DNA of 14,873 nt from JAQVEM01 sp964616545 (GTDB lineage: Bacteria; Actinomycetota; Humimicrobiia; Humimicrobiales; Humimicrobiaceae): assembly GCA_964616545.1 (NCBI GenBank), contig CAZTUA010000015.1:1-14873 (forward strand), written 5' to 3'. This document shows positions 6,585-13,303 of the stretch, in pieces. The notes under the pieces are model-generated. The model saw only the letters and a program-made list of their open reading frames with translations, did not search any database and was not told the DNA's origin. Made by a program: the position numbers and the translations under genes. How positions within the stretch are numbered: position 1 is the stretch's first letter; each line of letters begins with the position of its first letter.

Positions 6585-7550
6585 TCAAATATTTTCTTTT
6601 ATGGTTTTTATAATACTTTCACTGTCAAATTCATATGCTTTAATTAATTCTGACGGAGAACCCGAAACACCAAATTCATCCTGCAAACCCAGCCTGACTA
6701 CTTTTGTGGGTTGCTTTTCTGAGAGAACCTCGCATACGGCACTTCCCAGCCCGCCTATTACAGTATGATCCTCAACAGTTATTACAAGCCCTGTCTTCGC
6801 AGCGCTCCCGGCTATCATTTCACTGTCTATAGGCTTTATGGAAGCCATGTTTATAAGGTCCACTTCGATTCCTTCTTCTTCTAAGGCTTTTGCGGCTTCC
6901 ATTGCAATAGAAGTTGTAAATCCTGCACCGATAATGGTGGCGCTATCACCTTCCATTATTTTTACTCCGCGGCCTATTTCAAATTCATAATTATCATTAA
7001 ACAGTATGGGACCACTTCCCCTGCAGAGCCGTACATAGCAGGGGCCGTCATATTCAGCTACTTTATCTATTACTTTTGCAGTTTCGGTTCCGTCGGCAGG
7101 CGAGATTACAACCATATTAGGAAAAGCTCTCATAATCGCCACATCTTCTATTGCCTGATGAGTCGCCCCGTCTTCCCCTACAGTAATGCCTGTATGGGTT
7201 GCGCATATCTTTACATTCAAACGCGGATAGGCAATAGAAATGCTGACCTGGTCACATGCTCTTTTAGTGGCAAACACTCCGAAAGTTGATGCAAATGGAA
7301 TTTTGCCCATTACTGCCAGGCCCGCTGCTGCACCCATCATGTTTGCCTCGGCTATCCCAAAATTAAAAAACCTGTCAGGAAACTTTTTAGCAAAAATGGC
7401 TGTTTTGGTTGATTTAGAAAGGTCACAATCCAGAACCACAATATCCTCATTTATTTCTCCCAGTTCGGCCAGCCTCCTGCCGTAAGCTTCCCTCGTTGCT
7501 ACTTTTTCACTCTTATCAGATAATATTTTCTTAATGTTTTCCGGAATCAT
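6585..7550 (-). CDS. Transketolase, C-terminal half (split enzyme)
   Basis: This 321-aa subunit carries the pyrimidine-binding and C-terminal domains of a split transketolase. With the N-terminal half it transfers two-carbon ketol groups in the pentose phosphate pathway. Visible: FGIAEANMMGAAAGLA (64-79), containing the Glu (68) that activates thiamine diphosphate; ASTFGVFATKRACDQV (87-102); GEDGATHQAIED (125-136) with conserved His131; and the C-terminal domain from about 200. The fold is the same as E1-beta and DXS, but the sequence is transketolase-like, and the adjoining N half supports that. Ribosome-binding site CAGGAGAG lies about nine bases before the ATG. It starts 47 bp after the N half. 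Confidence 0.93.
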   Translation of the reverse strand: MIPENIKKILSDKSEKVATREAYGRRLAELGEINEDIVVLDCDLSKSTKTAIFAKKFPDRFFNFGIAEANMMGAAAGLAVMGKIPFASTFGVFATKRACDQVSISIAYPRLNVKICATHTGITVGEDGATHQAIEDVAIMRAFPNMVVISPADGTETAKVIDKVAEYDGPCYVRLCRGSGPILFNDNYEFEIGRGVKIMEGDSATIIGAGFTTSIAMEAAKALEEEGIEVDLINMASIKPIDSEMIAGSAAKTGLVITVEDHTVIGGLGSAVCEVLSEKQPTKVVRLGLQDEFGVSGSPSELIKAYEFDSESIIKTIKENI

Positions 7551-7597
7551 TTATTAACTCTCCTGTATTTTAAAATTATTATTTTATAGAAAATTTC

Positions 7598-8443
7598 TTA
7601 ATTATTACTATTTGCCTCCTGGTTGCATATCTCACATATTGCTTTTTCCTTTTCTTCTTCCGAAGGCGCATTGCCGTGCCAGTCGCAGACATTTTCCATA
7701 AAAGATACGCCCCTGCCTTTTACCGTATTTGCAACAATGCAGACCGGTCCATCTTTAATACTCAGGGCGCTCTTTATAGAGTCCTCTATTTCATCAAAAT
7801 TATGCCCGTCAATTTCGAATACCTTCCAGCCGAAAGCTTTCCACTTATCTGCCATCGGCTCGCTGCTCATGACGTCTTTTGTAAAACCGTCTATCTGGAG
7901 TCCATTCTTATCCAGTATTGCAATTAAATTACCGAGCCTGTAATGGGATGCAGACATAGCCGCTTCCCAGATCTGGCCCTCGTTACATTCTCCATCACCC
8001 AGTATGGCTATTATATTGCTCTTAAGGCCGTCCAGTCTCGCACCTATCGCCATGCCCACTGCACAGGAAAACCCCTGACCCAGTGAACCTGTTGTCATTT
8101 CAACTCCCGGTGTTTTATTCATATCTGGATGCCCCTGAAGTATAGACCCGTATTTACGCAGTGTCTTCAGGTGAGATTTATCAAAGTATCCTTTCTCTGC
8201 CAGCGTGGCATAAAGAACCGGGCAGGCATGGCCTTTTGATAGAACAACTCTGTCCCTGTCTTTTTTGGACGGATTGTCAGGGTCAATGTCCAAAATTCCG
8301 CTAAAATACAGATATGAAAATACATCCGTAATGGACAGTGAACCTCCCGGGTGCCCCGAGCCTGCCTCGCAGAGCATCTCTATAATATCCTGCCTGATAA
8401 CTCTTGATTTCTCCTTTAGTTTTTTCTTTAAAGCTTCATCCAT
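7598..8443 (-). CDS. Transketolase, N-terminal half (split enzyme)
   Basis: This 281-aa subunit binds the diphosphate of thiamine diphosphate. The motif starts at GDGECNEG (149-156) and closes at LDKNGLQIDG (177-186). Conserved His residues appear in GSGHPGGSLS (28-37), LSKGHA (68-73) and LQGHPD (102-107). It must pair with the C half encoded immediately downstream to be active. Split transketolases of this form are common in archaea, thermophiles and many anaerobes. Ribosome-binding site AGAGGGG lies five to six bases before the ATG. A 69-bp gap with an inverted repeat separates it from the upstream YhaM-type gene. Confidence 0.94.
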   Translation of the reverse strand: MDEALKKKLKEKSRVIRQDIIEMLCEAGSGHPGGSLSITDVFSYLYFSGILDIDPDNPSKKDRDRVVLSKGHACPVLYATLAEKGYFDKSHLKTLRKYGSILQGHPDMNKTPGVEMTTGSLGQGFSCAVGMAIGARLDGLKSNIIAILGDGECNEGQIWEAAMSASHYRLGNLIAILDKNGLQIDGFTKDVMSSEPMADKWKAFGWKVFEIDGHNFDEIEDSIKSALSIKDGPVCIVANTVKGRGVSFMENVCDWHGNAPSEEEKEKAICEICNQEANSNN

Positions 8444-8480
8444 AAAAACCCCTCTTATAATAGTAAGTTTACTAATCTAT

Positions 8481-8507
8481 ATTAATTAAGCCTGTAAGCT
8501 TATTAAT
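8481..8507. repeat. Intergenic inverted repeat between the YhaM-type gene and transketolase
   Basis: On the minus strand ATTAATAAGC can pair with GCTTAATTAAT, with one bulged A and a 6-base loop, giving about ten base pairs. No U-run follows, so it is not a standard intrinsic terminator. It could slow polymerase or protect an mRNA end after the YhaM-type gene. Confidence 0.4.
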
Positions 8508-8512
8508 TCCAG

Positions 8513-9649
8513 CTAGAATAGTTCATCCTGTCCTCTGTCTTTGTCCCCTGGTTTCCCTTTCCTGTCTTTATCCCTGACATCATCCTGAATTTTTCCTGTA
8601 TCACCATTCTCAACATCGCCGGCGGTACCTGTATTATATCCATCACCGGACAGCTCATCTTCTCCGGAGCTTTCATCTTTATCATTCAGCTCAAGCTTTT
8701 TTAACAGGACCGATCTTTCAAAATTTTTTACATAATCCGACCAGTCATTTCCGCTCCTGTTTTCTTCCAGTGCAATACTGTATCCACCTATATCAGCATC
8801 CAGGTGGTCCGCGTGATAGACTATAAAGGCTTCCAGGATTTTAGGCCTTTTGGGAGAACCAAATTCTTTATGGCCGTGGTGGCTCAGTATTATATGAAGG
8901 AGCCTGTTCTTTAAATCTTCCGGGAAATCTTTAATCTGTTTTATTTTTTCCAGAACCTGGCCGTATCCGATTGTTATATGTCCTATAAGCTTACCTTCAT
9001 CTGTTACCTCAGTGGTTACAGTCGTCCTGTATTCCCTCATTTTCCCGATATCGTGCAGAATGGCCCCGCTGATTAGAAGATCATAATTCAACCCTTCATA
9101 AATCTCAAATGCCGCATTACAGATTTTTACAACCGAAAGCGTATGTTCAAGCAGTCCGCCCTTAAAAGCATGGTGATACTGGACTGCTGCAGTTGAATCC
9201 TTAAAAACTTTCACAAAGCTCTTATCGCAAAAAAATGAATCAAGAAGTTTTCTGGCATACGGATTTTTAACTTTTCCAATATATTCCTTGATTTCACCAA
9301 ACATCAAATCAATATCTTTTTTAGAAACCTTGATGTAATCTGATTGCTCTATGCCACTTCTGTCTTCTATTTTCTTTAGCGAGGTTATCGTAAGCTGCCT
9401 GCCGCCCTTATATCCTCCCACATCACCTTCCACCAGGACAAAATCGCCCCTCTCAAAATTATCAGTACTGCGGTAAATCTCTGTCCAGATTACTCCTTCG
9501 ATGCTTCCATCTCTATCCTGAAGTACAACCGTGCAGTAATCCTCGCCGTTTTTCTTTTTTCTGATCTGTTTGGCTGCAACCATAAACACAGAATCAACCT
9601 TTACGCCAATCCTCAGGTCTGATATAAATTGTTTCTTGCTGATTCCCAT
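8513..9649 (-). CDS. yhaM: YhaM-type 3'-5' exoribonuclease (OB-fold plus HD domain) with acidic tail
   Basis: YhaM-family enzymes trim RNA and single-stranded DNA from the 3' end using an HD metal centre. In this 378-aa protein the OB nucleic-acid-binding domain covers about 12-93 (for example YCTVVLQDRDGSIEGVIW at 38-55). The HD domain covers about 158-290, with HHAFKGGLLEHT (159-170), the HDIGK core (199-203), His224, SHHGH (256-260) and Asp281. It differs from the usual length of about 315 by a tail from about 321 to 378 that is rich in Asp, Glu, Gly and Lys and probably disordered. It is translationally coupled to surE: the surE stop TAA and this ATG share one base (TAATG, around 9649). 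It may act in the same RNA or nucleotide turnover. Confidence 0.88.
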   Translation of the reverse strand: MGISKKQFISDLRIGVKVDSVFMVAAKQIRKKKNGEDYCTVVLQDRDGSIEGVIWTEIYRSTDNFERGDFVLVEGDVGGYKGGRQLTITSLKKIEDRSGIEQSDYIKVSKKDIDLMFGEIKEYIGKVKNPYARKLLDSFFCDKSFVKVFKDSTAAVQYHHAFKGGLLEHTLSVVKICNAAFEIYEGLNYDLLISGAILHDIGKMREYRTTVTTEVTDEGKLIGHITIGYGQVLEKIKQIKDFPEDLKNRLLHIILSHHGHKEFGSPKRPKILEAFIVYHADHLDADIGGYSIALEENRSGNDWSDYVKNFERSVLLKKLELNDKDESSGEDELSGDGYNTGTAGDVENGDTGKIQDDVRDKDRKGKPGDKDRGQDELF

Positions 9650-10425
9650 TATTTTTTAACATCCCACTTTCTAAAATAGTCCAGAATCTTATAATTGGTC
9701 ATGTCATAGTGAATGGGGGTTATAGATATATAATTATTCTTAACCGCGCCGTAATCGGAATCCACATCTGTATTTTCTCCGTCAAAATCTCCATCCATCC
9801 AGTAATAATCCCTTCCCCTCGGGTCCATTCTCTTGATAAATTTATCCATTACTTTCGCATTGCTCTGTCTTGTTATCTTTACTCCCTTTATCTCTTTCCC
9901 GGAGGCGTCCGGTATGTTTACATTCAGCAGAGTACCAACCGGAATCTCACCGTTTTCTATGACCTGGCCCGCAAATCTCTTTATAAAACCAGCAGCATAG
10001 CCGTAATCGGGGTCAATCATATTATCAACCGAAACAGCCACAGAAGGCACCCCAAGAACGGTACCCTCGGTAGCAGCCGAGACGGTCCCCGAGTAAATTA
10101 TATTTTCACCCAGATTTGCCCCTCTATTTATACCTGAAATAAGCAGGTCAGGAGCCCTTTCAAGAATGGCTCTTATGGCTATTTTTACGCAATCTGCGGG
10201 AGTTCCGTCCACTGCATATCCGAAGAAATTTCCTTCTCTGTATTCTTTTCTTACAGAAATCGGGCGGAATACTGTGATGGCATGACCGACTGCGCTTCTT
10301 TCTTTATCCGGTGCTACTATCCTTATATCAAATCCCTTATCTTCTTTCAGCGCCTGGTATAGAGTGTAAATACCTTCCGAGTCTATCCCGTCATCATTTG
10401 TAAGTAAGATAATCTTTTTTTTCAT
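9649..10425 (-). CDS. surE: 5'/3'-nucleotidase SurE
   Basis: SurE is a metal-dependent phosphatase that removes phosphate from nucleoside 5'- and 3'-monophosphates. The 258-aa length is normal. Visible metal-site residues are Asp11 and Asp12 in LTNDDGI (8-14), Ser44 in ERSAVGHA, and Asn100 in SGINRGANLGENIIYSGTVSAA (begins at 97). VDGTPADCV (72-80) and the family turn GVPSVAVS (125-132) are also kept. A ribosome-binding site (GGGGA) lies about 12 bases before the ATG, rather far. A candidate promoter with DnaA-like boxes lies in the 151-bp gap upstream. The stop overlaps the start of the YhaM-type gene by one base. Pairing a nucleotidase with a 3' exonuclease makes sense because one consumes the mononucleotides the other releases; that link is inference. 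Confidence 0.95.
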   Translation of the reverse strand: MKKKIILLTNDDGIDSEGIYTLYQALKEDKGFDIRIVAPDKERSAVGHAITVFRPISVRKEYREGNFFGYAVDGTPADCVKIAIRAILERAPDLLISGINRGANLGENIIYSGTVSAATEGTVLGVPSVAVSVDNMIDPDYGYAAGFIKRFAGQVIENGEIPVGTLLNVNIPDASGKEIKGVKITRQSNAKVMDKFIKRMDPRGRDYYWMDGDFDGENTDVDSDYGAVKNNYISITPIHYDMTNYKILDYFRKWDVKK

Positions 10426-10511
10426 ATTTTTTTAAGTTCCCCATTCTGAAATCATAAAAGCCCGCCTTAAATCTTATACTATTCTATTATTAAATAATTC
10501 ATAATTCCAGA

Positions 10512-10540
10512 ATAATAACGGGAAGTGGTGCATAAGGCAA
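10512..10540 (-). promoter_or_regulatory. Candidate promoter for surE
   Basis: On the minus strand -35 TTGCCT (10540-10535, four of six) is separated by exactly 17 bp from -10 TATTAT (10517-10512, five of six). Transcription would begin near 10505, leaving a leader of about 80 nt. A second possible -10, TATAAG (10478-10473), lacks a good -35. Confidence 0.4.
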
Positions 10541-10575
10541 TAAATTATCCACAGAAGCATATTATCTTATGCGCA
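10527..10575. promoter_or_regulatory. Cluster of three DnaA-box-like sites
   Basis: TTATCCACA at 10545-10553 (plus strand) is a perfect DnaA box of the TTATNCACA type. TTATGCACC on the minus strand (10535-10527) and TTATGCGCA on the plus strand (10567-10575) each miss the consensus by one base. GCATAAG (10530-10536) and CTTATGC (10566-10572) also form an inverted repeat around the perfect box. The first site lies in the spacer of the candidate surE promoter and the perfect site just upstream of its -35. DnaA control of surE or a DnaA-titrating site are both possible. Origin function cannot be shown from this window. Confidence 0.4.
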
Positions 10576-10576
10576 T

Positions 10577-11515
10577 CTATAAAGAATTTTTTAATAAAAT
10601 TCCCAGAACCTTATACTTTAAATTTATAAGCTTTAACCTGAGTCTTCTAAAGGGGTTATTGTATCTAAAAAGAATATCCTTTGCTGCAAATTTTATCACT
10701 ACTTCCCTGCCGTATTTTAAGCTCAGGTATCTTTTGTGCTCATTTATCCATATATAGAGGTCAGTTTTGGTTCTATTGGGAAACTTTTCAAGCAGGCCGT
10801 AATGTTTGATAGCCTCAATTGCGGGAAGGTAAATGCTGTCATACCAGATAAGCGACGCTTCTTCAAAAGTTACCATTTTTTCGTCCGCCTTCTTATTTTC
10901 ATTGAGCTGGATCATCAGCTTATTTATCTGGCCAAGAAGAAAATCATACTGCCCGGGCGCAGTAACCCTGATTGAAATATCCGGTCTTTTCTTTTTGAGT
11001 CCCGTTACATTCAAGAATTTTTCCCTCTCGGCCAGAACAAATATTTTGTTAGGATTCATGTCCGGAGTAAGGGGGGTATCCGTTATAAACTCCGTTACCT
11101 CTGCATCAATATATTTAACACCCGTTTTTTTTGAAACACTGACTCTGTGATTTCCATCAAATACAAAGTATATTTCTCCGACCTTATAGAGTTTTACCAG
11201 CGGCAGAATCACATCACTTGCCATTAAGTTATGAATTCTTGCCCATCTGCTCTGGAGATGAACTTTTTTGGGAAGAAAATACCTGTCAAAATCCCTGTAC
11301 CTGTCAAGGCTTCCAACAATACTGTCAACTCTTACTGTCTGGACCCCGAGATATCTCTGCCTGTAAAGGCTGAATCCTTCTTTCACCTTTTCAAATGAGA
11401 GCAGTTCATTGTTTCTGCCTACAAGCAGGTATTTAAGATTATTCAGTAAAGATTTAAACCTGGCGCTTTCAAACTCCTGATTTGAGATATCATAGGGTGT
11501 ATTAGTATCTGCCAT
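10577..11515 (-). CDS. ParB-like (ParB/Srx-fold) domain protein, DUF4032-like C-terminus
   Basis: The 312-aa protein has an N-terminal helical region followed by a ParB/sulfiredoxin-type core. The core includes VQTVRVDSIVGSLDRYRDFD (58-77) and the signature YFVFDGNHRVSVSKKTG (116-132), which is the DGxHRxxA nucleotide-binding loop of ParB-like proteins, then IDAEVTEF. The C-terminal half (about 210-290), with DLYIWINEHKRYLSLKYGR (252-270), resembles the DUF4032 C-terminal part. Homologues in Chloroflexi and Actinobacteria are usually annotated only as ParB-like or transcriptional regulators. No helix-turn-helix of chromosomal ParB is evident, so it is not a partition ParB. It follows the metallophosphoesterase gene by 52 bp and is probably cotranscribed. 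The ribosome-binding site is weak. Function unknown. Confidence 0.75.
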   Translation of the reverse strand: MADTNTPYDISNQEFESARFKSLLNNLKYLLVGRNNELLSFEKVKEGFSLYRQRYLGVQTVRVDSIVGSLDRYRDFDRYFLPKKVHLQSRWARIHNLMASDVILPLVKLYKVGEIYFVFDGNHRVSVSKKTGVKYIDAEVTEFITDTPLTPDMNPNKIFVLAEREKFLNVTGLKKKRPDISIRVTAPGQYDFLLGQINKLMIQLNENKKADEKMVTFEEASLIWYDSIYLPAIEAIKHYGLLEKFPNRTKTDLYIWINEHKRYLSLKYGREVVIKFAAKDILFRYNNPFRRLRLKLINLKYKVLGILLKNSL

Positions 11516-11567
11516 TTATTTTTATACTTTCCGTATAGTTTGATGAAAGTAACCGGATCCTTCCCGT

Positions 11568-12191
11568 TTAAATTTCTATAATCCTGTATCCGTAAGCATT
11601 TATGACTTCAGTGCTTCCCACCGCTGTCTTCCATTTCTTTTCCGTACCATAGGTATGAATGTGGCCGTGTATTAAATACTGCGGTCTGAACCTTTTTATG
11701 AATTTATTAAAACACTCAAAACCCCTGTGGCATAAATCCTTTCCGTCATGGACCTTAAAAGGCGGCGCATGAGTTATGAGAATATCAACGTACCTTTTTT
11801 TAAATATCCTGTTTTTGTAAAGCTCCGGCTTTAACCTGTTAATCTTCCAGCACATCTGGAATTCTGTATACTGGTAATTTCCGCCGCTGTATCTCATTGA
11901 GCCTTCAAGACCCATCAGTATTACATTATTGTATTCAATTATCTTCTGGTCAAGGTTGGTACACCCCTCCGGAAGGCCTGATTTAATACCACTCTCGGTA
12001 CATATTCTATCTGCATCGTGATTGCCTCTCACGTAAAACAGGGGTTTATTAAGCGTTGTCACTATAAACTCAAGATAATAGGCCGGGAGGTCGCCGCAGG
12101 ATATAATAAAATCTATATCCTTCATCCTGTCAGCAATCGAATTGCTGTATATGTGCTCTATTACCTTATCACTTATTAATAATATCTTCAT
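11568..12191 (-). CDS. Calcineurin-like metallophosphoesterase
   Basis: The 207-aa protein has most metallophosphoesterase motifs: SCGDLP (31-36), RGNHDAD (55-61), THAPP (140-144) and IHGHIHT (174-180). The first motif, usually DxH, reads ISDKV (6-10) and lacks the His, so one metal ligand differs. Related proteins with DE or DK at this place are common in Actinobacteria and Chloroflexi. The substrate is not predictable. I place the start at ATG 12191 rather than TTG 12233, because the conserved beta-strand MKILLISD begins there. The TTG codon lies only a few bases past the preceding terminator's U-run and within a candidate -35. There is no Shine-Dalgarno sequence before this ATG, and a candidate promoter ends 13 bases upstream. 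The ParB-like gene follows. Confidence 0.85.
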   Translation of the reverse strand: MKILLISDKVIEHIYSNSIADRMKDIDFIISCGDLPAYYLEFIVTTLNKPLFYVRGNHDADRICTESGIKSGLPEGCTNLDQKIIEYNNVILMGLEGSMRYSGGNYQYTEFQMCWKINRLKPELYKNRIFKKRYVDILITHAPPFKVHDGKDLCHRGFECFNKFIKRFRPQYLIHGHIHTYGTEKKWKTAVGSTEVINAYGYRIIEI

Positions 12192-12204
12192 ATTAACAAT
12201 TGAA

Positions 12205-12233
12205 ATGATAAATGCTCTGAAAAAGCTTTGCAA
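12205..12233 (-). promoter_or_regulatory. Candidate promoter for the metallophosphoesterase gene
   Basis: On the minus strand -35 TTGCAA (12233-12228, four of six), a 17-bp spacer and -10 TATCAT (12210-12205, five of six) lie directly after the terminator of the E1 unit. The -10 ends 13 bases before the ATG, so the transcript would have a leader of only about five to eight bases. Confidence 0.45.
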
Positions 12234-12237
12234 CCTT

Positions 12238-12282
12238 AAAAAAACCTGCAGCTCTATACCGGTAAACCCTTCCCCGCTGCAG
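12238..12282 (-). terminator. Intrinsic terminator of the E1 alpha-beta unit
   Basis: Read on the minus strand, CTGCAGC (12282-12276) and GCTGCAG (12252-12246) form a perfect 7-bp GC-rich stem. A G and then seven T (12244-12238) follow. The loop is long (23 bases) but can hold a small inner stem (GGT-TT-ACC). It starts a few bases after the E1-beta stop codon, which supports the E1 genes ending their transcript here. Confidence 0.65.
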
Positions 12283-12288
12283 CTGTAT

Positions 12289-13260
12289 CTACAGCATCTT
12301 TTTTACTGCTTCTGAGATAACGGCTTCCCGTGGAATGGAGGCTTTTTCCAGCGCCTGATTGTACGGAACAGGAGTATTCAGGCCTGCCACTATTTTTACC
12401 GGCGCTTTGAGGTACTTAAAAGCTTTTTCGGTCACCCTGGCACTGATATCAGAAGCAACCGACCCCCTGCTGCATGCCTCACTGACCACGACAAGCTTTC
12501 CTGTTTTTTTAACCGAATTTATTAATGTATCAATATCAAGCGGTACAAGGGTTCTCGGGTCAATAACCTCACATTCAATGCCTTCTCCCGACAATTTTTC
12601 TGCTGCTTCAAGCGATTTTAAAACCATGCCTGAATATGCAAAAATAGTAATATCACTGCCTTCCTTTTTAACTGCGGCTTTTCCGAAGGGTACCAGATAC
12701 TCTTCTTCTGGAACCGGACCCTTAACAGGGTAAATCATTTTATGCTCTATAAATATTACCGGGTCCTTATCCCTTATGGCAGTCTTTAAAAGTCCTTTTA
12801 CATCATAAGGCGTGGAAGGCATTACGATTTTTAATCCTGGAATATGATAAAACCACGCTTCAAGACTCTGGGAATGCTGGGCAGCAACTCCATTCCCCAC
12901 TCCCCCCTGCGTTCTTATTACAATAGGGACATTAACTCTGCCATCACTCATAAAATGGATTTTTGCTGCCTGGTTTACTATCTGGTCCATGGCAAGGGCA
13001 GCAAAATCAATAAACATGATTTCAGCTACCGGCCGGTAGCCTGTAAGCGCCGCACCTATTGCCGCGCCCACTATGGCGCTTTCCGAGATAGGAGTATTTA
13101 CTACTCTTTCCGGCCCGTATTTATCAAGAAGCCCCCTGTATGCCTTAAACGCTCCGTGATAAACACCGATATCCTCGCCGATTAAAAACACTCTGCTGTC
13201 TCTATCCATCTCTTCAGTTATTGCTTCTTTTATGGCTTCCCTGTACTCAATTTGTCTCAT
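12289..13260 (-). CDS. 2-oxo acid (pyruvate/acetoin) dehydrogenase E1 component, beta subunit
   Basis: With the alpha subunit this 323-aa protein forms the thiamine-diphosphate E1 heterotetramer that decarboxylates pyruvate, branched-chain oxo acids or acetoin. Visible: FLIGEDIGVYHGAF (25-38), NTPISE with the cofactor-activating Glu60, IMFIDFAALAMDQIVNQAAK (81-100), and QHSQSLEAWFYHIPGLK (128-144), typical of PdhB, AcoB or BkdB. The start is ATG 13260, with GGAAGG seven bases upstream. The in-frame TTG at 13275 overlaps that ribosome-binding site and is rejected. It follows E1-alpha by 43 bp and ends at a terminator. No E2 or E3 gene follows. The exact substrate cannot be decided from sequence alone. 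Confidence 0.92.
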   Translation of the reverse strand: MRQIEYREAIKEAITEEMDRDSRVFLIGEDIGVYHGAFKAYRGLLDKYGPERVVNTPISESAIVGAAIGAALTGYRPVAEIMFIDFAALAMDQIVNQAAKIHFMSDGRVNVPIVIRTQGGVGNGVAAQHSQSLEAWFYHIPGLKIVMPSTPYDVKGLLKTAIRDKDPVIFIEHKMIYPVKGPVPEEEYLVPFGKAAVKKEGSDITIFAYSGMVLKSLEAAEKLSGEGIECEVIDPRTLVPLDIDTLINSVKKTGKLVVVSEACSRGSVASDISARVTEKAFKYLKAPVKIVAGLNTPVPYNQALEKASIPREAVISEAVKKML

Positions 13261-13303
13261 AAATCTACCTTCCAAATAATTTCTGCTAAATCCCTGTCAT
13301 GGT

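Noticed and set aside
8457..8485. Promoter-like pair TTAATA, 17 bp, TATTAT before transketolase N half
   Set aside because: The predicted transcript start would fall within the ribosome-binding site, and the match sits in an AT-rich stretch that overlaps an inverted repeat.
8503..8685. Short minus-strand reading frame of 60 codons
   Set aside because: It lies inside the tail-coding part of the YhaM-type gene in another frame, has no family resemblance and no ribosome-binding site of note.
10577..11515. Chromosome-partitioning ParB
   Set aside because: Only the ParB-like nucleotide-binding loop is present. No helix-turn-helix, no adjacent parA, and the C-terminal half is of another kind.
12189..12233. 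TTG at 12233 as start of the metallophosphoesterase
   Set aside because: It is a few bases from the terminator U-run and inside a promoter-like -35. The conserved first strand begins at ATG 12191.
13258..13275. TTG at 13275 as start of E1-beta
   Set aside because: It overlaps the GGAAGG ribosome-binding site that serves ATG 13260, and the family alignment begins at the ATG.
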